In this document: one piece after another, positions 7,796-18,306 of the stretch
Layout: each line of letters begins with the position of its first letter
Position numbering within the stretch: position 1 is the stretch's first letter
Assembly: GCA_018333395.1 (NCBI GenBank)
Contig: JAGXSQ010000116.1
Coordinates: forward strand, 1-39,308
DNA from: Dethiobacter sp.
GTDB taxonomy: Bacteria; Bacillota_D; Dethiobacteria; Dethiobacterales; Dethiobacteraceae
Direction: 5' to 3'
DNA: 39,308 nucleotides
Program-made: the position numbers and the translations under genes
Notes under the pieces: model-generated
What the model saw: only the letters and a program-made list of their open reading frames with translations
The model's database searches: none
Told to the model about the DNA's origin: nothing

Positions 7796-8989
7796 CTATG
7801 CTAGCGCCTGCACGAAGGCGGCGATACGCTTTAGCCCTTTTTCGATTTGTTCCATGGACAGCGCGTAGGAGAGGCGTACATAAGCAGGGGCACCAAAACC
7901 GGTGCCGGGGACAACGGCCACTCGAGCGTGTTCCAGCAGCAGGGCGGCAAAATCATCACTGCTGGCCATAGTCCGGCCGCAGCAAATACGCCCGAAGAGA
8001 CCGCTGACGTCCATAAAAACGTAGAAGGCGCCAGCCGGCTCGATGAAGGAGAGGCCGGGAATCAGGCGGATTTTTTCCATCATGTAGTCACGGCGCCTAG
8101 CAAAAGCCGCTTTCATCTCCGCTACGCAGTCCTGAGGTCCGAGCAGAGCGGCGACGGTTGCTTTTTGCGCGATGGAGTTGGGGTTAGAGGTGGCATGGCT
8201 CTGCACATTGCCCATCACCTTGGCAATCTCTCGGCTGGAGGCGGTATAGCCGATGCGCCAGCCCGTCATGGCGTATGTTTTAGAGACGCCATTAACGACA
8301 ATAGTCAGCTCCTTAATTTTTTCCCCCAGGGAAGCAATGCTCAGATGTGTCTGTCCGCTATAAATTAACGGTTCATAAATCTCATCCGAAACGACAAACA
8401 GGCTGTGCGCCACGGCAAAGTCGGCGATTTCCTGCAGCTCTTCCTGAGAGTAGACCTGCCCGGTAGGGTTGTTGGGGCTGTTCAGCACAAGGGCCTTGGT
8501 TTTCTTGCTTAAAAAGCGAGCCAAGTCGGCGGCCGACGCTTTGAAGCCGCCAGCAGCGCCGGTCGGTACGCTGACAGGGACGCCGTCGTGGAGTCGGACA
8601 ATTTCCGGGTAGCTGACCCAGAAGGGCGAGGGAATCAGGACTTCATCACCCGGGTTGAGGAGGGCGGCAAAGACGTTGCTTAAGGAGTGTTTGGCGCCGT
8701 TACTGATGACAACTTGGTTAGGATTGTAGCTTAAACCGTTGTCGGTGAGCAGCTTATGGCAGACGGCTTTTTGCAGTTCCGGCGTTCCTTGCGCGGGCGT
8801 GTATTTGGTGTGGCCAGCCCTGATGGCGGCAATGGCGGCCTCTTTAATGTGGGAGGGCGTGTCGAAGTCTGGCTCCCCTGCCCCGAATCCAATCACGTCC
8901 ACCCCTTCGCTTTTTAGCTGTTTAGCCTTGGCGTCAATAGTCAGGGTGGGCGAGGGGCTGATGGCCAGTGCTTTGGCGGAAAGAAGCAT
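7796..8989 (-). CDS. Class I aminotransferase, aspartate aminotransferase type
   Basis: A 397-residue fold-type-I PLP transaminase of the Bacillota AspC/AspB type, exchanging amino groups between aspartate and 2-oxoglutarate. Visible are GAGEPDFDTPSHI, KYTPAQGTPELQ, the NSPNNPTG loop, the SDEIYE metal/PLP Asp region, the PLP Lys in NGVSKTYAMTGWRIGY (about 235) and the substrate Arg region PAYVRLSYA. The start at 8989 follows GGGAG. It sits 44 bases downstream of serC on the same strand, so the two probably form one unit supplying serine and aspartate nitrogen. Substrate range cannot be fixed from sequence. Confidence 0.9.
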   Translation of the reverse strand: MLLSAKALAISPSPTLTIDAKAKQLKSEGVDVIGFGAGEPDFDTPSHIKEAAIAAIRAGHTKYTPAQGTPELQKAVCHKLLTDNGLSYNPNQVVISNGAKHSLSNVFAALLNPGDEVLIPSPFWVSYPEIVRLHDGVPVSVPTGAAGGFKASAADLARFLSKKTKALVLNSPNNPTGQVYSQEELQEIADFAVAHSLFVVSDEIYEPLIYSGQTHLSIASLGEKIKELTIVVNGVSKTYAMTGWRIGYTASSREIAKVMGNVQSHATSNPNSIAQKATVAALLGPQDCVAEMKAAFARRRDYMMEKIRLIPGLSFIEPAGAFYVFMDVSGLFGRICCGRTMASSDDFAALLLEHARVAVVPGTGFGAPAYVRLSYALSMEQIEKGLKRIAAFVQALA

Positions 8990-9033
8990 TGCTCTAACTC
9001 CCTTCAGAATTTTTGTGGGGGCTGAAATTGCTG

Positions 9034-10122
9034 TCAGCTGTTGGTTCGGCGAAACTTTGCCATCAACTCTGCCAGGGCCAGGCAGCCTTCCTTGCTCATG
9101 GCGTTATAGACGGAAGCGCGCAAGCCGCCTACGGAGCGGTGTCCTTTCAGCCCGACCAGCCGGCGGGAGGCAGCTTCTGCCAGAAACTTTTTCTCCCGTG
9201 CCTCGTCCGGCAGTCGGAAGGTTATGTTCATCAGAGAACGATGCGCTTTATCGGCGTGCCCGACATAAAAGCCGTCACTTTCATCCATGGCCTGGTAGAT
9301 GTAGCCGGCTTTTTCTTCATTGTGCCGGGCCATGGCCGCCAAGCCTCCTTGCTCTTCAATCCAGCGCAATACCAGCTCCAGCAGATAGATAGAAAAAGAA
9401 GGCGGGGTGTTGTAGAGGGAGTCATTTGCGGCGTGGAGGTCATAGCGTAGCATGGCGGGCAGCGTCTGTGGGACTTTTTCCAGCAGGCTTTTGCGGATCA
9501 GTACGACGGTCACGCCGGCAGGACCCAGGTTTTTCTGAGCGCCGGCGTAAATCAAGGAAAAACGGCCCGTCTCAAACGGTCGGCAAAAAATATCGCTTGA
9601 CATGTCAGCGATAAGCGGGACGTTTCCCGTTTCCGGATAAGAGTGCCATTGTGTGCCGTACAAAGTATTATTGCTGGTCATATGGACGTAGGCGGCATCA
9701 GGAGAAAGGGAAATTTCCTGCGGCGACGGCAAGCGGCGGAAGTTATCTGCCGCAGTCGTGGCGGCAACTCTGGCTCTGCCGGTTTTTTGCGCCTCCTCAA
9801 ATGCTTTTTGGGCAAAGCCGCCGGTAATGATGTAGTCGGCGGAGGCTCCGGCCGGCAGGAAATTCAGCGGCACCATGGCAAATTGCAGGCTGGCGCCGCC
9901 CTGCAGAAAAAGGACGCGGTACTCCTCGCCCACCCCGGCCAGCTTTTTAAATAATGCTTCGGCGCTGTGTACGATAGCCTCGAATTCTTTGGCGCGGTGG
10001 GAAATTTCTAGCACGGACATGCCGGTGCCTCTATAGTCGAGAAGCTCGGACTGCGCCTGTTTTAGGACGGACAGCGGCAGCGTGGACGGACCGGGATTGA
10101 AATTATAGACGAGCTCGGACAT
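9034..10122 (-). CDS. serC: Phosphoserine aminotransferase
   Basis: A PLP enzyme making O-phosphoserine from 3-phosphohydroxypyruvate (serine route, with a possible B6 route). Its 362 residues begin MSELVYNFNPGPSTLP, the standard SerC N-terminus. GMSVLEISHRAKEF, VLFLQGGASLQFAM and the PLP Lys in YAGAQKNLGPAGV (about 196) are present, as is the C-terminal VGGLRASVYNAM. I chose the ATG at 10122 because CAGGAGGAAGCC precedes it; a longer in-frame extension to 10155 would run past the -10 box. It is transcribed divergently from the riboswitch-controlled metY region. Confidence 0.95.
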   Translation of the reverse strand: MSELVYNFNPGPSTLPLSVLKQAQSELLDYRGTGMSVLEISHRAKEFEAIVHSAEALFKKLAGVGEEYRVLFLQGGASLQFAMVPLNFLPAGASADYIITGGFAQKAFEEAQKTGRARVAATTAADNFRRLPSPQEISLSPDAAYVHMTSNNTLYGTQWHSYPETGNVPLIADMSSDIFCRPFETGRFSLIYAGAQKNLGPAGVTVVLIRKSLLEKVPQTLPAMLRYDLHAANDSLYNTPPSFSIYLLELVLRWIEEQGGLAAMARHNEEKAGYIYQAMDESDGFYVGHADKAHRSLMNITFRLPDEAREKKFLAEAASRRLVGLKGHRSVGGLRASVYNAMSKEGCLALAELMAKFRRTNS

Positions 10123-10153
10123 TGGCTTCCTCCTGTGCAGAGATTTTCCTCCC

Positions 10154-10183
10154 ATTATAATAGATAAGTGCTAATTTTCTCAA
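10154..10183 (-). promoter_or_regulatory. Sigma-A type promoter of serC
   Basis: Read on the minus strand there is a -35 TTGAGA (10178-10183), an 18-base spacer and a perfect -10 TATAAT (10154-10159), about 32 bases before the serC start. A perfect palindrome lies immediately upstream of the -35 box. Confidence 0.7.
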
Positions 10184-10192
10184 GCATTTTTT

Positions 10193-10225
10193 CTTGCTCT
10201 AGGCAATTGTTTTGCCTAGAGCAAG
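10193..10225. repeat. Perfect 14-bp inverted repeat between divergent promoters
   Basis: CTTGCTCTAGGCAA (10193-10206) and TTGCCTAGAGCAAG (10212-10225) are perfect complements around a 5-base spacer. No T-run follows on either strand, so it is not an ordinary terminator. Its place between the serC promoter and a rightward promoter-like sequence suggests an operator for a dimeric regulator, or a cruciform site. Confidence 0.7.
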
Positions 10226-10256
10226 GATATTATAAGAAAAAGGTCGCAGAAGCCGT

Positions 10257-10285
10257 TTGACTTTACATATTTTTACTAGTAAAAT
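10257..10285 (+). promoter_or_regulatory. Possible promoter upstream of a 35-codon ORF
   Basis: TTGACT (10257-10262), a 17-base spacer and TAAAAT (10280-10285) make a reasonable sigma-A promoter on the plus strand. It would drive the short region up to the riboswitch promoter. Confidence 0.4.
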
Positions 10286-10316
10286 GAGACACGGGGAGGC
10301 GCTTAAGAGGGGTAAA

Positions 10317-10424
10317 ATGCTTGGAATAATGGACTCAGAATTTACGGAGCTTCTGCCACCTGCGCAGCCGTTTTTGGTGAGGAAAATATTTGACAAGCCT
10401 TCCTTGTGCTGTTATCATAGTTAG
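10317..10424 (+). CDS. Possible 35-residue peptide
   Basis: An ATG at 10317 follows AAGAGGGG and opens a 35-codon frame beginning MLGIMDSEFTELLPPAQPF. Its last codons overlap the -35 and -10 boxes of the S-box promoter. No family is recognised. It may be a micro-protein, the leader of a small RNA, or chance; the promoter and ribosome-site spacing are the only support. Confidence 0.25.
   Translation: MLGIMDSEFTELLPPAQPFLVRKIFDKPSLCCYHS
10390..10418 (+). promoter_or_regulatory. Sigma-A promoter of the S-box metY-metX transcript
   Basis: A perfect -35 TTGACA (10390-10395), a 17-base spacer and TATCAT (10413-10418) lie about 40 bases before the riboswitch aptamer. Confidence 0.75.
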
Positions 10425-10459
10425 CATACAAATTAAATAGGTATTGGAAAACCCATAGT

Positions 10460-10600
10460 CTTATCAAGAGAGGCGGAGGGAATGGCCCGATGAAGCCCGG
10501 CAACCCCAGCAACAACTGGAAGGTGCCAATTCCTTCAGGGAAACCTGAAAGATAAGGAGAGCAAAAAGCAGCCTCTTCTTACAAGGAGAGGCTTTGCTGT
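10460..10600 (+). promoter_or_regulatory. SAM-I (S-box) riboswitch
   Basis: The aptamer runs from CTTATC (10460) to GATAAG (10556), which form P1. Between them are the invariant AGAGAGGCGGAGGGA, GGCCCGATGAAGCCCGGCAA and AAGGTGCCAATTCC blocks of the S-box. It binds S-adenosylmethionine and turns off methionine genes. The expression platform holds a hairpin pairing GCCTCT (10571-10576) with AGAGGC (10587-10592). Bases after it are mixed (TTTGCTGTTGAC), with no long T-run, so the off-state terminator is unusually weak. It controls the downstream metY-metX pair. Confidence 0.93.
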
Positions 10601-10648
10601 TGACAAAGCGCAAAGCGTGTTTCTTGTCTAGCGACACAATTTAATTAA

Positions 10649-13077
<2,429 letters not shown>

Positions 13078-13141
13078 AAAAGGATTTTTAGGCTGTCTGT
13101 GGAAATAATACAGCCAGTCAAGCTTTTGAGGAGGCGATTTT

Positions 13142-13759
13142 TTGCTGATACGTTCGGCAGAAGTAGGTACCTTTGCCGCCAACTGTTACCTGGTGGCTTG
13201 CGAGGAGACGCGCGCAGGTGTCATTATCGACCCTGGCGCGGAAGCCAGAACCATCTTAGAAATGGTGGCCAAAGAAAAGATCAAGGTGCAATACATTATC
13301 AATACGCATGGCCACGTTGACCACGTTGGCGCGAACGAGGAAGTTCGCCGGGCGCTGGGTGTGCCGCTGCTCATTCACGAAGCTGATGGCGAAATGTGCA
13401 AAAAGCCGCATGCTAGCCTGTCGGCATTTCTCGGCAAGCTGCAACTAGCCGCTCCCGACCGCCTGCTGACTGATGGTGAAACGCTTACGGTGGGCAATCT
13501 GACCGTAGAGGTAATTTTCACTCCCGGCCACACTAAAGGCGGCATCAGCCTGCTGATCGACGGTGCCCTGTTTACCGGCGATACGCTGTTTGCCGGGTCT
13601 ATCGGCCGAACTGACTTTCCCGGCGGCTCGTCCGAGCAGATTATCCGCTCTATCAAAGCGCGCCTGCTCGTCTTTCCAGATGACACGCCTGTCTATCCTG
13701 GTCATGGCCCTCGAACGACCATCGGCGAGGAAAAAAAATATAACCCTTTCTTGCGCTAG
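13142..13759 (+). CDS. Metallo-beta-lactamase-fold hydrolase, glyoxalase II-like
   Basis: A 205-residue cytosolic MBL-fold protein of the YcbL/GloB-like group. The metal site THGHVDHVGA (about residues 55-64) is complete, and later ligands appear as TPGHTKGG, FTGDTLFAG and YPGHGP. TTG at 13142 is the start, preceded by GAGGAGGCG. It follows metX by 64 bases in the same direction and may be read through from it, though no functional link is evident. The substrate is probably a thioester or related compound. Confidence 0.87.
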   Translation: MLIRSAEVGTFAANCYLVACEETRAGVIIDPGAEARTILEMVAKEKIKVQYIINTHGHVDHVGANEEVRRALGVPLLIHEADGEMCKKPHASLSAFLGKLQLAAPDRLLTDGETLTVGNLTVEVIFTPGHTKGGISLLIDGALFTGDTLFAGSIGRTDFPGGSSEQIIRSIKARLLVFPDDTPVYPGHGPRTTIGEEKKYNPFLR

Positions 13760-13879
13760 AAAAGTTCTGTAGGCGCGGGAAGGACAAGAAAACCGACTTT
13801 GACGAGTACCCGGGCTCGAAATCAAGGGTGCGCGGCAATTTTATGATTTAGAGAAACAATCGACAGCCGGGGGGGCGGT

Positions 13880-15115
13880 TCAGTCGTCGTCAGCCGACTC
13901 CTCGGGTTTATCAGGGGGAGTATCAGGCGGGGGGGCGCCGTTCTCAGCATCATCCGCTTCTTTCAGAGGCGCGTCGGCTTCAGGCGTAACAGGCCTTGGC
14001 GTGTCACGCTGTGGTGCCTCAGGCGGAGGGGTGCCGTTCTCGGTAGCTTCATCCGCTTCCTTCTCGGGAAGTTCCAGCAAGTCGTCAAAGTTCTGCAGCG
14101 TGGGGTCAGTCTTGATAGCGGCCTGTATCTTAGCCAAAGCGGTTTCTTTGCTCAGCCCTTTTTCAGCGAGGTCCATCATCGCGGCAGTGATGGTGGTCAG
14201 CTTCTGCAGTTTCGGGTCGGCGGCAAGAGCAACCTTTAAGATAGCCAAGGCATCAATTTGAGACTCTATCCCCGCTTTTCTTATGTCAACCAAGGCTGCC
14301 CTAATCGTGCCCAGCTGTTCTTTGAACAAGGCCGGGTCAATCCCCAGTTCTTTTTGCAGTTTAAGGACCTCTTTGGCCAACGGGTACCCGGCTTCGGCTA
14401 CATAGTCGACATAGTCGATTGGCAAAAGGCCGATAGCCCGGGCGACATAATCTAGTTCAGCGGTGACCTCCGCAACTTTTACCTCCACCGGCAAGCCCTG
14501 CTCAAGCATGTACCCAAGCAGAGACTGGCGCACATTTTCTGTCAGGGCGGACAGTTCCGGCGGGGTTAGCCTTTCTGCGGGCCTTAACCCTTCTTCGATC
14601 GCGTACAGCGCCACTACTATCCGCCGTTCGGGGGCCAGCAAGCCGGCCTCGCGCAAGGCCCCTGCCATGAGGCGCAGCACCTCTGGCACTTCTTTACCTG
14701 CCACATCAAGCCTTGTCAGTAGCGCCTCTCCTGGCGCGTCCAAGGCCTCTGCGTCTAGGACCTTGTTTCTTGCGCTAATGGTCATGGTTATGCCTGGATT
14801 GACTTGCAAAGTAAGGCTCGCTACGGCCTGGGGAGCAACAAAAAAGGCTCTGTAAGCGCCGAGAGCCAAAAACAGCACAGCAAGCGAGACCACTAGTCTC
14901 CACGCTTTCGGTTTCATCAGAGTAAACCCTGGAGCAATAAATCTGCCAATTTTTTGGCGGGTGGAGAGCTGGACAGCGCCTTCTTTAAAATAACTAGAAG
15001 CAAGCAGAGACTCCCTTAAATGACGCTGGTGTGCCGGCGTCTGCACTTCGGGCAGCTCAAGGTTTTCTAACAGAACAGGCAATTTATTTTTTTCGGCGTC
15101 GAAGATATTTTTCAT
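13880..15115 (-). CDS. RsgI-like membrane anti-sigma factor with long acidic tail
   Basis: A 411-residue single-pass membrane protein. About 70 cytoplasmic residues precede one transmembrane segment (about 72-93, WRLVVSLAVLFLALGAY). An extracellular stretch (about 97-175) with SLTLQVNPGITMTISARN and VLDAEALDAPGEALL closely resembles the middle domain of RsgI anti-sigma factors. A helical Ala/Leu-rich region follows, then a Pro/Asp/Glu-rich C-terminal tail of roughly 60 residues containing two near-repeats around ENGTPPPE and ENGAPPPD. I prefer the ATG at 15115, correctly spaced after AAAGGG, over the TTG at 15124, which abuts that site. It follows the sigma gene by 66 bases, so it is its likely anti-sigma partner. 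Confidence 0.72.
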   Translation of the reverse strand: MKNIFDAEKNKLPVLLENLELPEVQTPAHQRHLRESLLASSYFKEGAVQLSTRQKIGRFIAPGFTLMKPKAWRLVVSLAVLFLALGAYRAFFVAPQAVASLTLQVNPGITMTISARNKVLDAEALDAPGEALLTRLDVAGKEVPEVLRLMAGALREAGLLAPERRIVVALYAIEEGLRPAERLTPPELSALTENVRQSLLGYMLEQGLPVEVKVAEVTAELDYVARAIGLLPIDYVDYVAEAGYPLAKEVLKLQKELGIDPALFKEQLGTIRAALVDIRKAGIESQIDALAILKVALAADPKLQKLTTITAAMMDLAEKGLSKETALAKIQAAIKTDPTLQNFDDLLELPEKEADEATENGTPPPEAPQRDTPRPVTPEADAPLKEADDAENGAPPPDTPPDKPEESADDD

Positions 15116-15181
15116 TTCATTCAACCCTTTTGCTCTAGTTAACGCTTTTTAAGAAAAAAGGTTGCAATTTTTTGTGTTTTT

Positions 15182-15766
15182 CTAACACTTTTTACTCTGC
15201 TGATTCCGTAATTTTTCCAAACCGCGATGTAAAAGGGATTTGACTGTCCCTTCCGGTTTGCCTAAAACCTCGGCCATCTCTTTATGGCTCTTTCCCGCAA
15301 AAAAACGCAAGGCGATTACCTCCTGGTATTTAAGAGGCAGCAGGCTGATTTCTTGGCGGCAGGCCAGGAATTCCTGGTGACGCGCCAATGTTTCCTGTGC
15401 CGCAATCAATTCGGCTTCCAGTTCGTGAAGGGCCACCGGCTCAAACCCCTGGCTCTCCCGCAAATATTCCAAGGAAACCTCCCTGGAGGCGCCTTTACGA
15501 AAACAGTCAGCAAGCTCATTGCCAGCAATGCGGTAGAGCCAGGCTGAAAAGGAGCCGACGCTCCGCCACTGGAATCGGCCGATATTTTTCAGCGCTTTAA
15601 CAAATGTTTCGGCCGTTATATCCTGAGCAAGCTCAACATCACCGGTTCGGCGTATGCAATAGTTAAGTATAGCAGAGTAGTTTTGGTCATAAAGCCGACC
15701 GAACGCCTCCGGGCAATTCCGGGCGCGGGCAAGCAGTTCTTTTTCAGCCTGACAGTCGCTCACCAA
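15182..15766 (-). CDS. ECF-type RNA polymerase sigma factor
   Basis: A 194-residue sigma-70 family protein with regions 2 and 4 only. Region 2 covers about 15-85 (FGRLYDQNYSAILNYCIRRTGD, AQDITAETFVKALKN). Region 4 lies near the C-terminus (LPLKYQEVIALRFF, SHKEMAEVLGKPEGTVKSLLHRGLEKLR). It would direct polymerase to stress or envelope promoters. The TTG start at 15766 follows GGGAG at 6 bases; GTG at 15763 is an alternative. The adjacent RsgI-like gene is its probable regulator, an unusual pairing because RsgI usually partners the SigI family. The regulon cannot be seen. Confidence 0.9.
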   Translation of the reverse strand: MVSDCQAEKELLARARNCPEAFGRLYDQNYSAILNYCIRRTGDVELAQDITAETFVKALKNIGRFQWRSVGSFSAWLYRIAGNELADCFRKGASREVSLEYLRESQGFEPVALHELEAELIAAQETLARHQEFLACRQEISLLPLKYQEVIALRFFAGKSHKEMAEVLGKPEGTVKSLLHRGLEKLRNQQSKKC

Positions 15767-15783
15767 TTATTGCTCCCATACCT

Positions 15784-15812
15784 GTATTAGAACTCAAATG
15801 TCGTTTGGCCAA
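15784..15812 (-). promoter_or_regulatory. Possible promoter of the sigma/anti-sigma pair
   Basis: On the minus strand TTGGCC (15807-15812), a 17-base spacer and TAATAC (15784-15789) lie just upstream of the sigma factor start and just after the acetyltransferase gene. Match to sigma-A is moderate. An autoregulatory ECF promoter was not recognised. Confidence 0.35.
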
Positions 15813-15816
15813 TGTT

Positions 15817-16482
15817 TTAGCCCAGCCTCCCCAGGCAGCCGGTTTTTGGCCTGCGCTCCATAAGCCACATCGGCAAATTGATCTCCTCGAACACGATTTT
15901 TTGCCATAAAACAAACTCGTGCTTTTGATAAAACAAGAGATTTTCTTCCTTTTCCGTTTCCACATAAAGATAGAGTTTGTTCCTGTCAGCTTCTTCTTTA
16001 ATCGCCTCCATGATTTTACTTCCGAGACCCTTCCCCTGTGCTGCGGAGGATATGCCTATAATTGCCAGGTATAAGAAGCGCTTGTTCCTAGTCCATCTTT
16101 TGCGAGCAGGCACAAGCTGTTTGGATATAATTGCCAGATTACGCCTAGTTTCCTTCCCCAGCCTCGTACCATAAGACAATGCTCCGGAGCACAGCATGCG
16201 CCATAGAGTCATTTCAGCATACTTGCCCGGAACCCATGCCGCTATTCCCTCTATTTCCGGGGAGGTAGCCCATACCTGACCATACTTCATTCCATATAGC
16301 AACGGAAAAGTAAAAAATGCCGCCAAGGCCTTCTCCCGGTCAGGGTCATTCTTGAATATTGCCGCCCAAAGGGGATCATCCGCAAAGGCATCTTTCAGGC
16401 ATGCCACAGCTTTAGGGAGATCTTCCTTTGTTGACCGATACAATAAAGTGCTATGGCGATCAACTATCACTCCCATGTACAA
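15817..16482 (-). CDS. GNAT-family N-acetyltransferase
   Basis: A 221-residue protein with the GNAT fold. The acetyl-CoA pyrophosphate-binding motif is LAIIGISSAAQGKGLGSKIM (about 140-157), followed by a C-terminal LYLYVETEKEENLLFYQKHEFV motif B region. The substrate is unknown. The TTG start at 16482 is 6 bases after AGGAGG; the ATG two codons later (16476) would be 12 bases away, so TTG is preferred. It lies upstream of the sigma factor on the same strand and is the last native-looking gene before the AT-rich island. Confidence 0.85.
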   Translation of the reverse strand: MYMGVIVDRHSTLLYRSTKEDLPKAVACLKDAFADDPLWAAIFKNDPDREKALAAFFTFPLLYGMKYGQVWATSPEIEGIAAWVPGKYAEMTLWRMLCSGALSYGTRLGKETRRNLAIISKQLVPARKRWTRNKRFLYLAIIGISSAAQGKGLGSKIMEAIKEEADRNKLYLYVETEKEENLLFYQKHEFVLWQKIVFEEINLPMWLMERRPKTGCLGRLG

Positions 16483-16680
16483 AAGTGCCTCCTAGTTTTT
16501 TAGCGGAAAATCTTGCGCCGGCAGTTTTAAGACGGAGCAAAAAAATCACTGGAATCCGAAACGAACCCCAATAACATTCTGCAAAAGACTTGATTTCCCT
16601 GCCCAGACATTCTATTTTTCCCGGCCATAAAAGTAAAAAGTGTTGCCCTGCATATTACGGCGTCATAAAGCCGCGATTCC
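16483..16680. other. Intergenic stretch before the IS21 relic, nothing recognised
   Basis: About 200 bases between the acetyltransferase start and the first IS21 end repeat. I see no coding frame, clear promoter or terminator. It probably contains the native flank and the outer end of the mobile-element relic. Confidence 0.4.
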
Positions 16681-16690
16681 GGTGACCAGT

Positions 16691-16742
16691 GAGCCACGCC
16701 TCCGGAAAAATTGAGCCATGCTTCCGGTCAGAGAGCCACCCC
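16691..16742. repeat. IS21-type multiple terminal repeats
   Basis: Three direct repeats with the core GAGCCAC/T are spaced 20-22 bases apart. The first (GAGCCACGCCTCCGG, 16691-16705) and second (GAGCCATGCTTCCGG, 16713-16727) agree at 13 of 15 positions; the third is partial (GAGCCACCCC, 16733-16742). Arrays of repeats at the ends, read as transposase binding sites, are typical of IS21-family elements, and an istB fragment lies beside them. Confidence 0.65.
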
Positions 16743-16873
16743 TTTGAGATGACTCTTGACCATCCGCTTTTGCTAAATTGTAATTCCTTTACGTTTGCGT
16801 ACAGCGTTTTCTTAGAGCCACCAGCGCGGAGAATGAGGGCCACCCTGATCTTACAGAATGACCCTTTGTTGTT

Positions 16874-17140
16874 CTATAGAGATCGCATGGACTTCTCTCC
16901 CCGAATGGTTATCCTGTAGGATTGAGCAGACAGTCGATCAGTGATTGCTTCAGCTGCAACGGGAACTGGAATTTGATCCAGCCATTCAGCAGGCTGAAAT
17001 TGAGACACGATGATGGTGGCTTGGTGATTGTGTCGTCGATCGATGAGCGACAGAAGCAACTGGGAATCCTCTTCATTCATTGGAAAAAGCTGCCACTCAT
17101 CGATGATGAGTAAATTGTGCTTCTCTTGTATGTGCAGGTG
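16874..17140 (-). pseudogene. istB: IS21-family helper ATPase IstB, C-terminal fragment
   Basis: About 89 codons remain. The fragment opens just before the Walker B strand (EKHNLLIIDDEW), continues LLLSLIDRRHNHQATIIVSQFQPAEW, and ends with AITDRLSAQSYRITIRGEKSMR, all characteristic of IstB. The N-terminal two thirds with Walker A, and the whole istA transposase, are missing. Its upstream edge meets the truncated AlbA_2 gene within two bases of that gene's stop, so one deletion or insertion joined them. The nearby end repeats are the other part of the relic. Confidence 0.85.
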
Positions 17141-17141
17141 G

Positions 17142-17438
17142 CTAGGCGGGCAATTTGAGCCTTATCCAGTTTTCGGTCTGTAAGGTATTCGATATTTTCG
17201 ATACAAGCATCTGCTTTGACGCTTCTATAAGTTCGCTGACTTGCTCTGCGGCTTTCTGGGCGTTATCGAATCCGATGGCAACACCATTGTCGGACACGCC
17301 GAAGTATATACTACAGCCCACGCCATTGACGAATGCGCTGACGGTCTTCAGCCAACTGCGTGGCTTGTTAGCCTCAACAGCGGACTTGAATTCATATTCG
17401 GTCGCTTCTGCGATAAGAAGCTGGTTTAGTGTTGTCAT
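17142..17438 (-). pseudogene. AlbA_2 (Schlafen-type, divergent AAA-4) protein, 3'-truncated
   Basis: Ninety-eight residues remain of a protein with the AlbA_2 domain: EATEYEFKSAVEANKPRSWLKTVSAFVNGVGCSIYFGVSDNGVAIG. Full-length relatives usually have 350-500 residues, with helix-turn-helix or ATP-binding parts after this domain. Here the frame stops at the junction with the istB fragment. A good TAGGAGG precedes the ATG, overlapping the stop of the upstream methylase, so it was the sixth gene of the island operon. AlbA_2 proteins bind nucleic acid and are frequent in defence islands. It may still be expressed as a domain-only product. Confidence 0.8.
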
Positions 17439-17451
17439 AATTGATATCCTC

Positions 17452-18306
17452 CTACCATGAGAATCTGTCTATTGGTAGATTTGTAATTACTATTTCTTTA
17501 CTCTGAACGCTTCTCCCGGCATTATGGGTAATCCCGTATTCCTCCATATGGAATCGCCAGTACAAATCCCTCACTAAAGGACAGTCGTCATAGGTGATTA
17601 TCCACGGGAACGCCGCATCCAAGTGCTTAATAATCACTCGTTGAAGATTAAGATGGTCTCCTTCGGTAAAGAAATTCGTGTAAAGTTGGCTGCCCTTTAT
17701 CACATAGGGTGGGTCGATATTCAAAAACATCGGGGCTTTTATTCTCATCAGGCTCATTCTGATTAAATATCCTGCGTCCTTGTTGTACAGCTTAATTTTA
17801 CTCTTAAGTTTGGCGATAGTCTCTATTTTGCTACTGATATCCGCCTTGTTGAAACGGCAGTCAACTTTGTACGTCCCTGTTTGCGCTAACCCTCCAATGG
17901 GGCCGCCCTTTATGACCCCTGAGAAGTTGACACGATTCAGAAACAGTGTTGCAAAGCCATCGCTCAACGAATCTGCGTCTGTGTCTCGGTAGTTCAGCTT
18001 TTGTCTCTCACGCTCTTCAATCGTTATTGGTGTGTCCGAAATCAGCCTAAGCAGGTTGTCTGTGTCATTAAGCACGGAGTACCAAAAGTTATAGATGTGA
18101 GAATCATAATCATTCAGGATAGCCGCTTTCACTACACCTTCGCATAGCAAACCAATGCCTATACCAAAACCTCCGGCAAAAGGCTCGACATATGTTCTGC
18201 CCTCATAACCGTTGGAAACGATCAGGTTTCTAACTTTTTCATAGATTTTTGATTTACCGCCCGGATAACGAAGCGGCGAAAGCGACTTAGCCATACTATC
18301 CCTCAT
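17452..18306 (-). CDS. D12-class (Dam-type) adenine-N6 DNA methyltransferase
   Basis: A 284-residue enzyme with the alpha-class motif order. [11 protein letters not shown] (15-18 PGGK) and [14 protein letters not shown] (about 40-50) bind S-adenosylmethionine, and NIDPPY (about 196-201) is the catalytic DPPY of adenine-N6 methylases. Length matches Dam and DpnM relatives. The target site is not predictable. Its ATG overlaps the helicase stop by 11 bases, so both are made together; a second ATG at 18294 is an alternative start. No restriction endonuclease is adjacent, so it probably marks self DNA for the helicase complex. Confidence 0.88.
   Translation of the reverse strand: MRDSMAKSLSPLRYPGGKSKIYEKVRNLIVSNGYEGRTYVEPFAGGFGIGIGLLCEGVVKAAILNDYDSHIYNFWYSVLNDTDNLLRLISDTPITIEERERQKLNYRDTDADSLSDGFATLFLNRVNFSGVIKGGPIGGLAQTGTYKVDCRFNKADISSKIETIAKLKSKIKLYNKDAGYLIRMSLMRIKAPMFLNIDPPYVIKGSQLYTNFFTEGDHLNLQRVIIKHLDAAFPWIITYDDCPLVRDLYWRFHMEEYGITHNAGRSVQSKEIVITNLPIDRFSW

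Noticed and set aside
7847..8368. 173-codon frame on the plus strand
   Set aside because: It is antisense to the aspartate aminotransferase, whose motifs are complete.
10193..10225. Terminator interpretation of the 14-bp palindrome
   Set aside because: No T-run follows the stem in either direction; a T-rich stretch lies on the wrong side for both strands.
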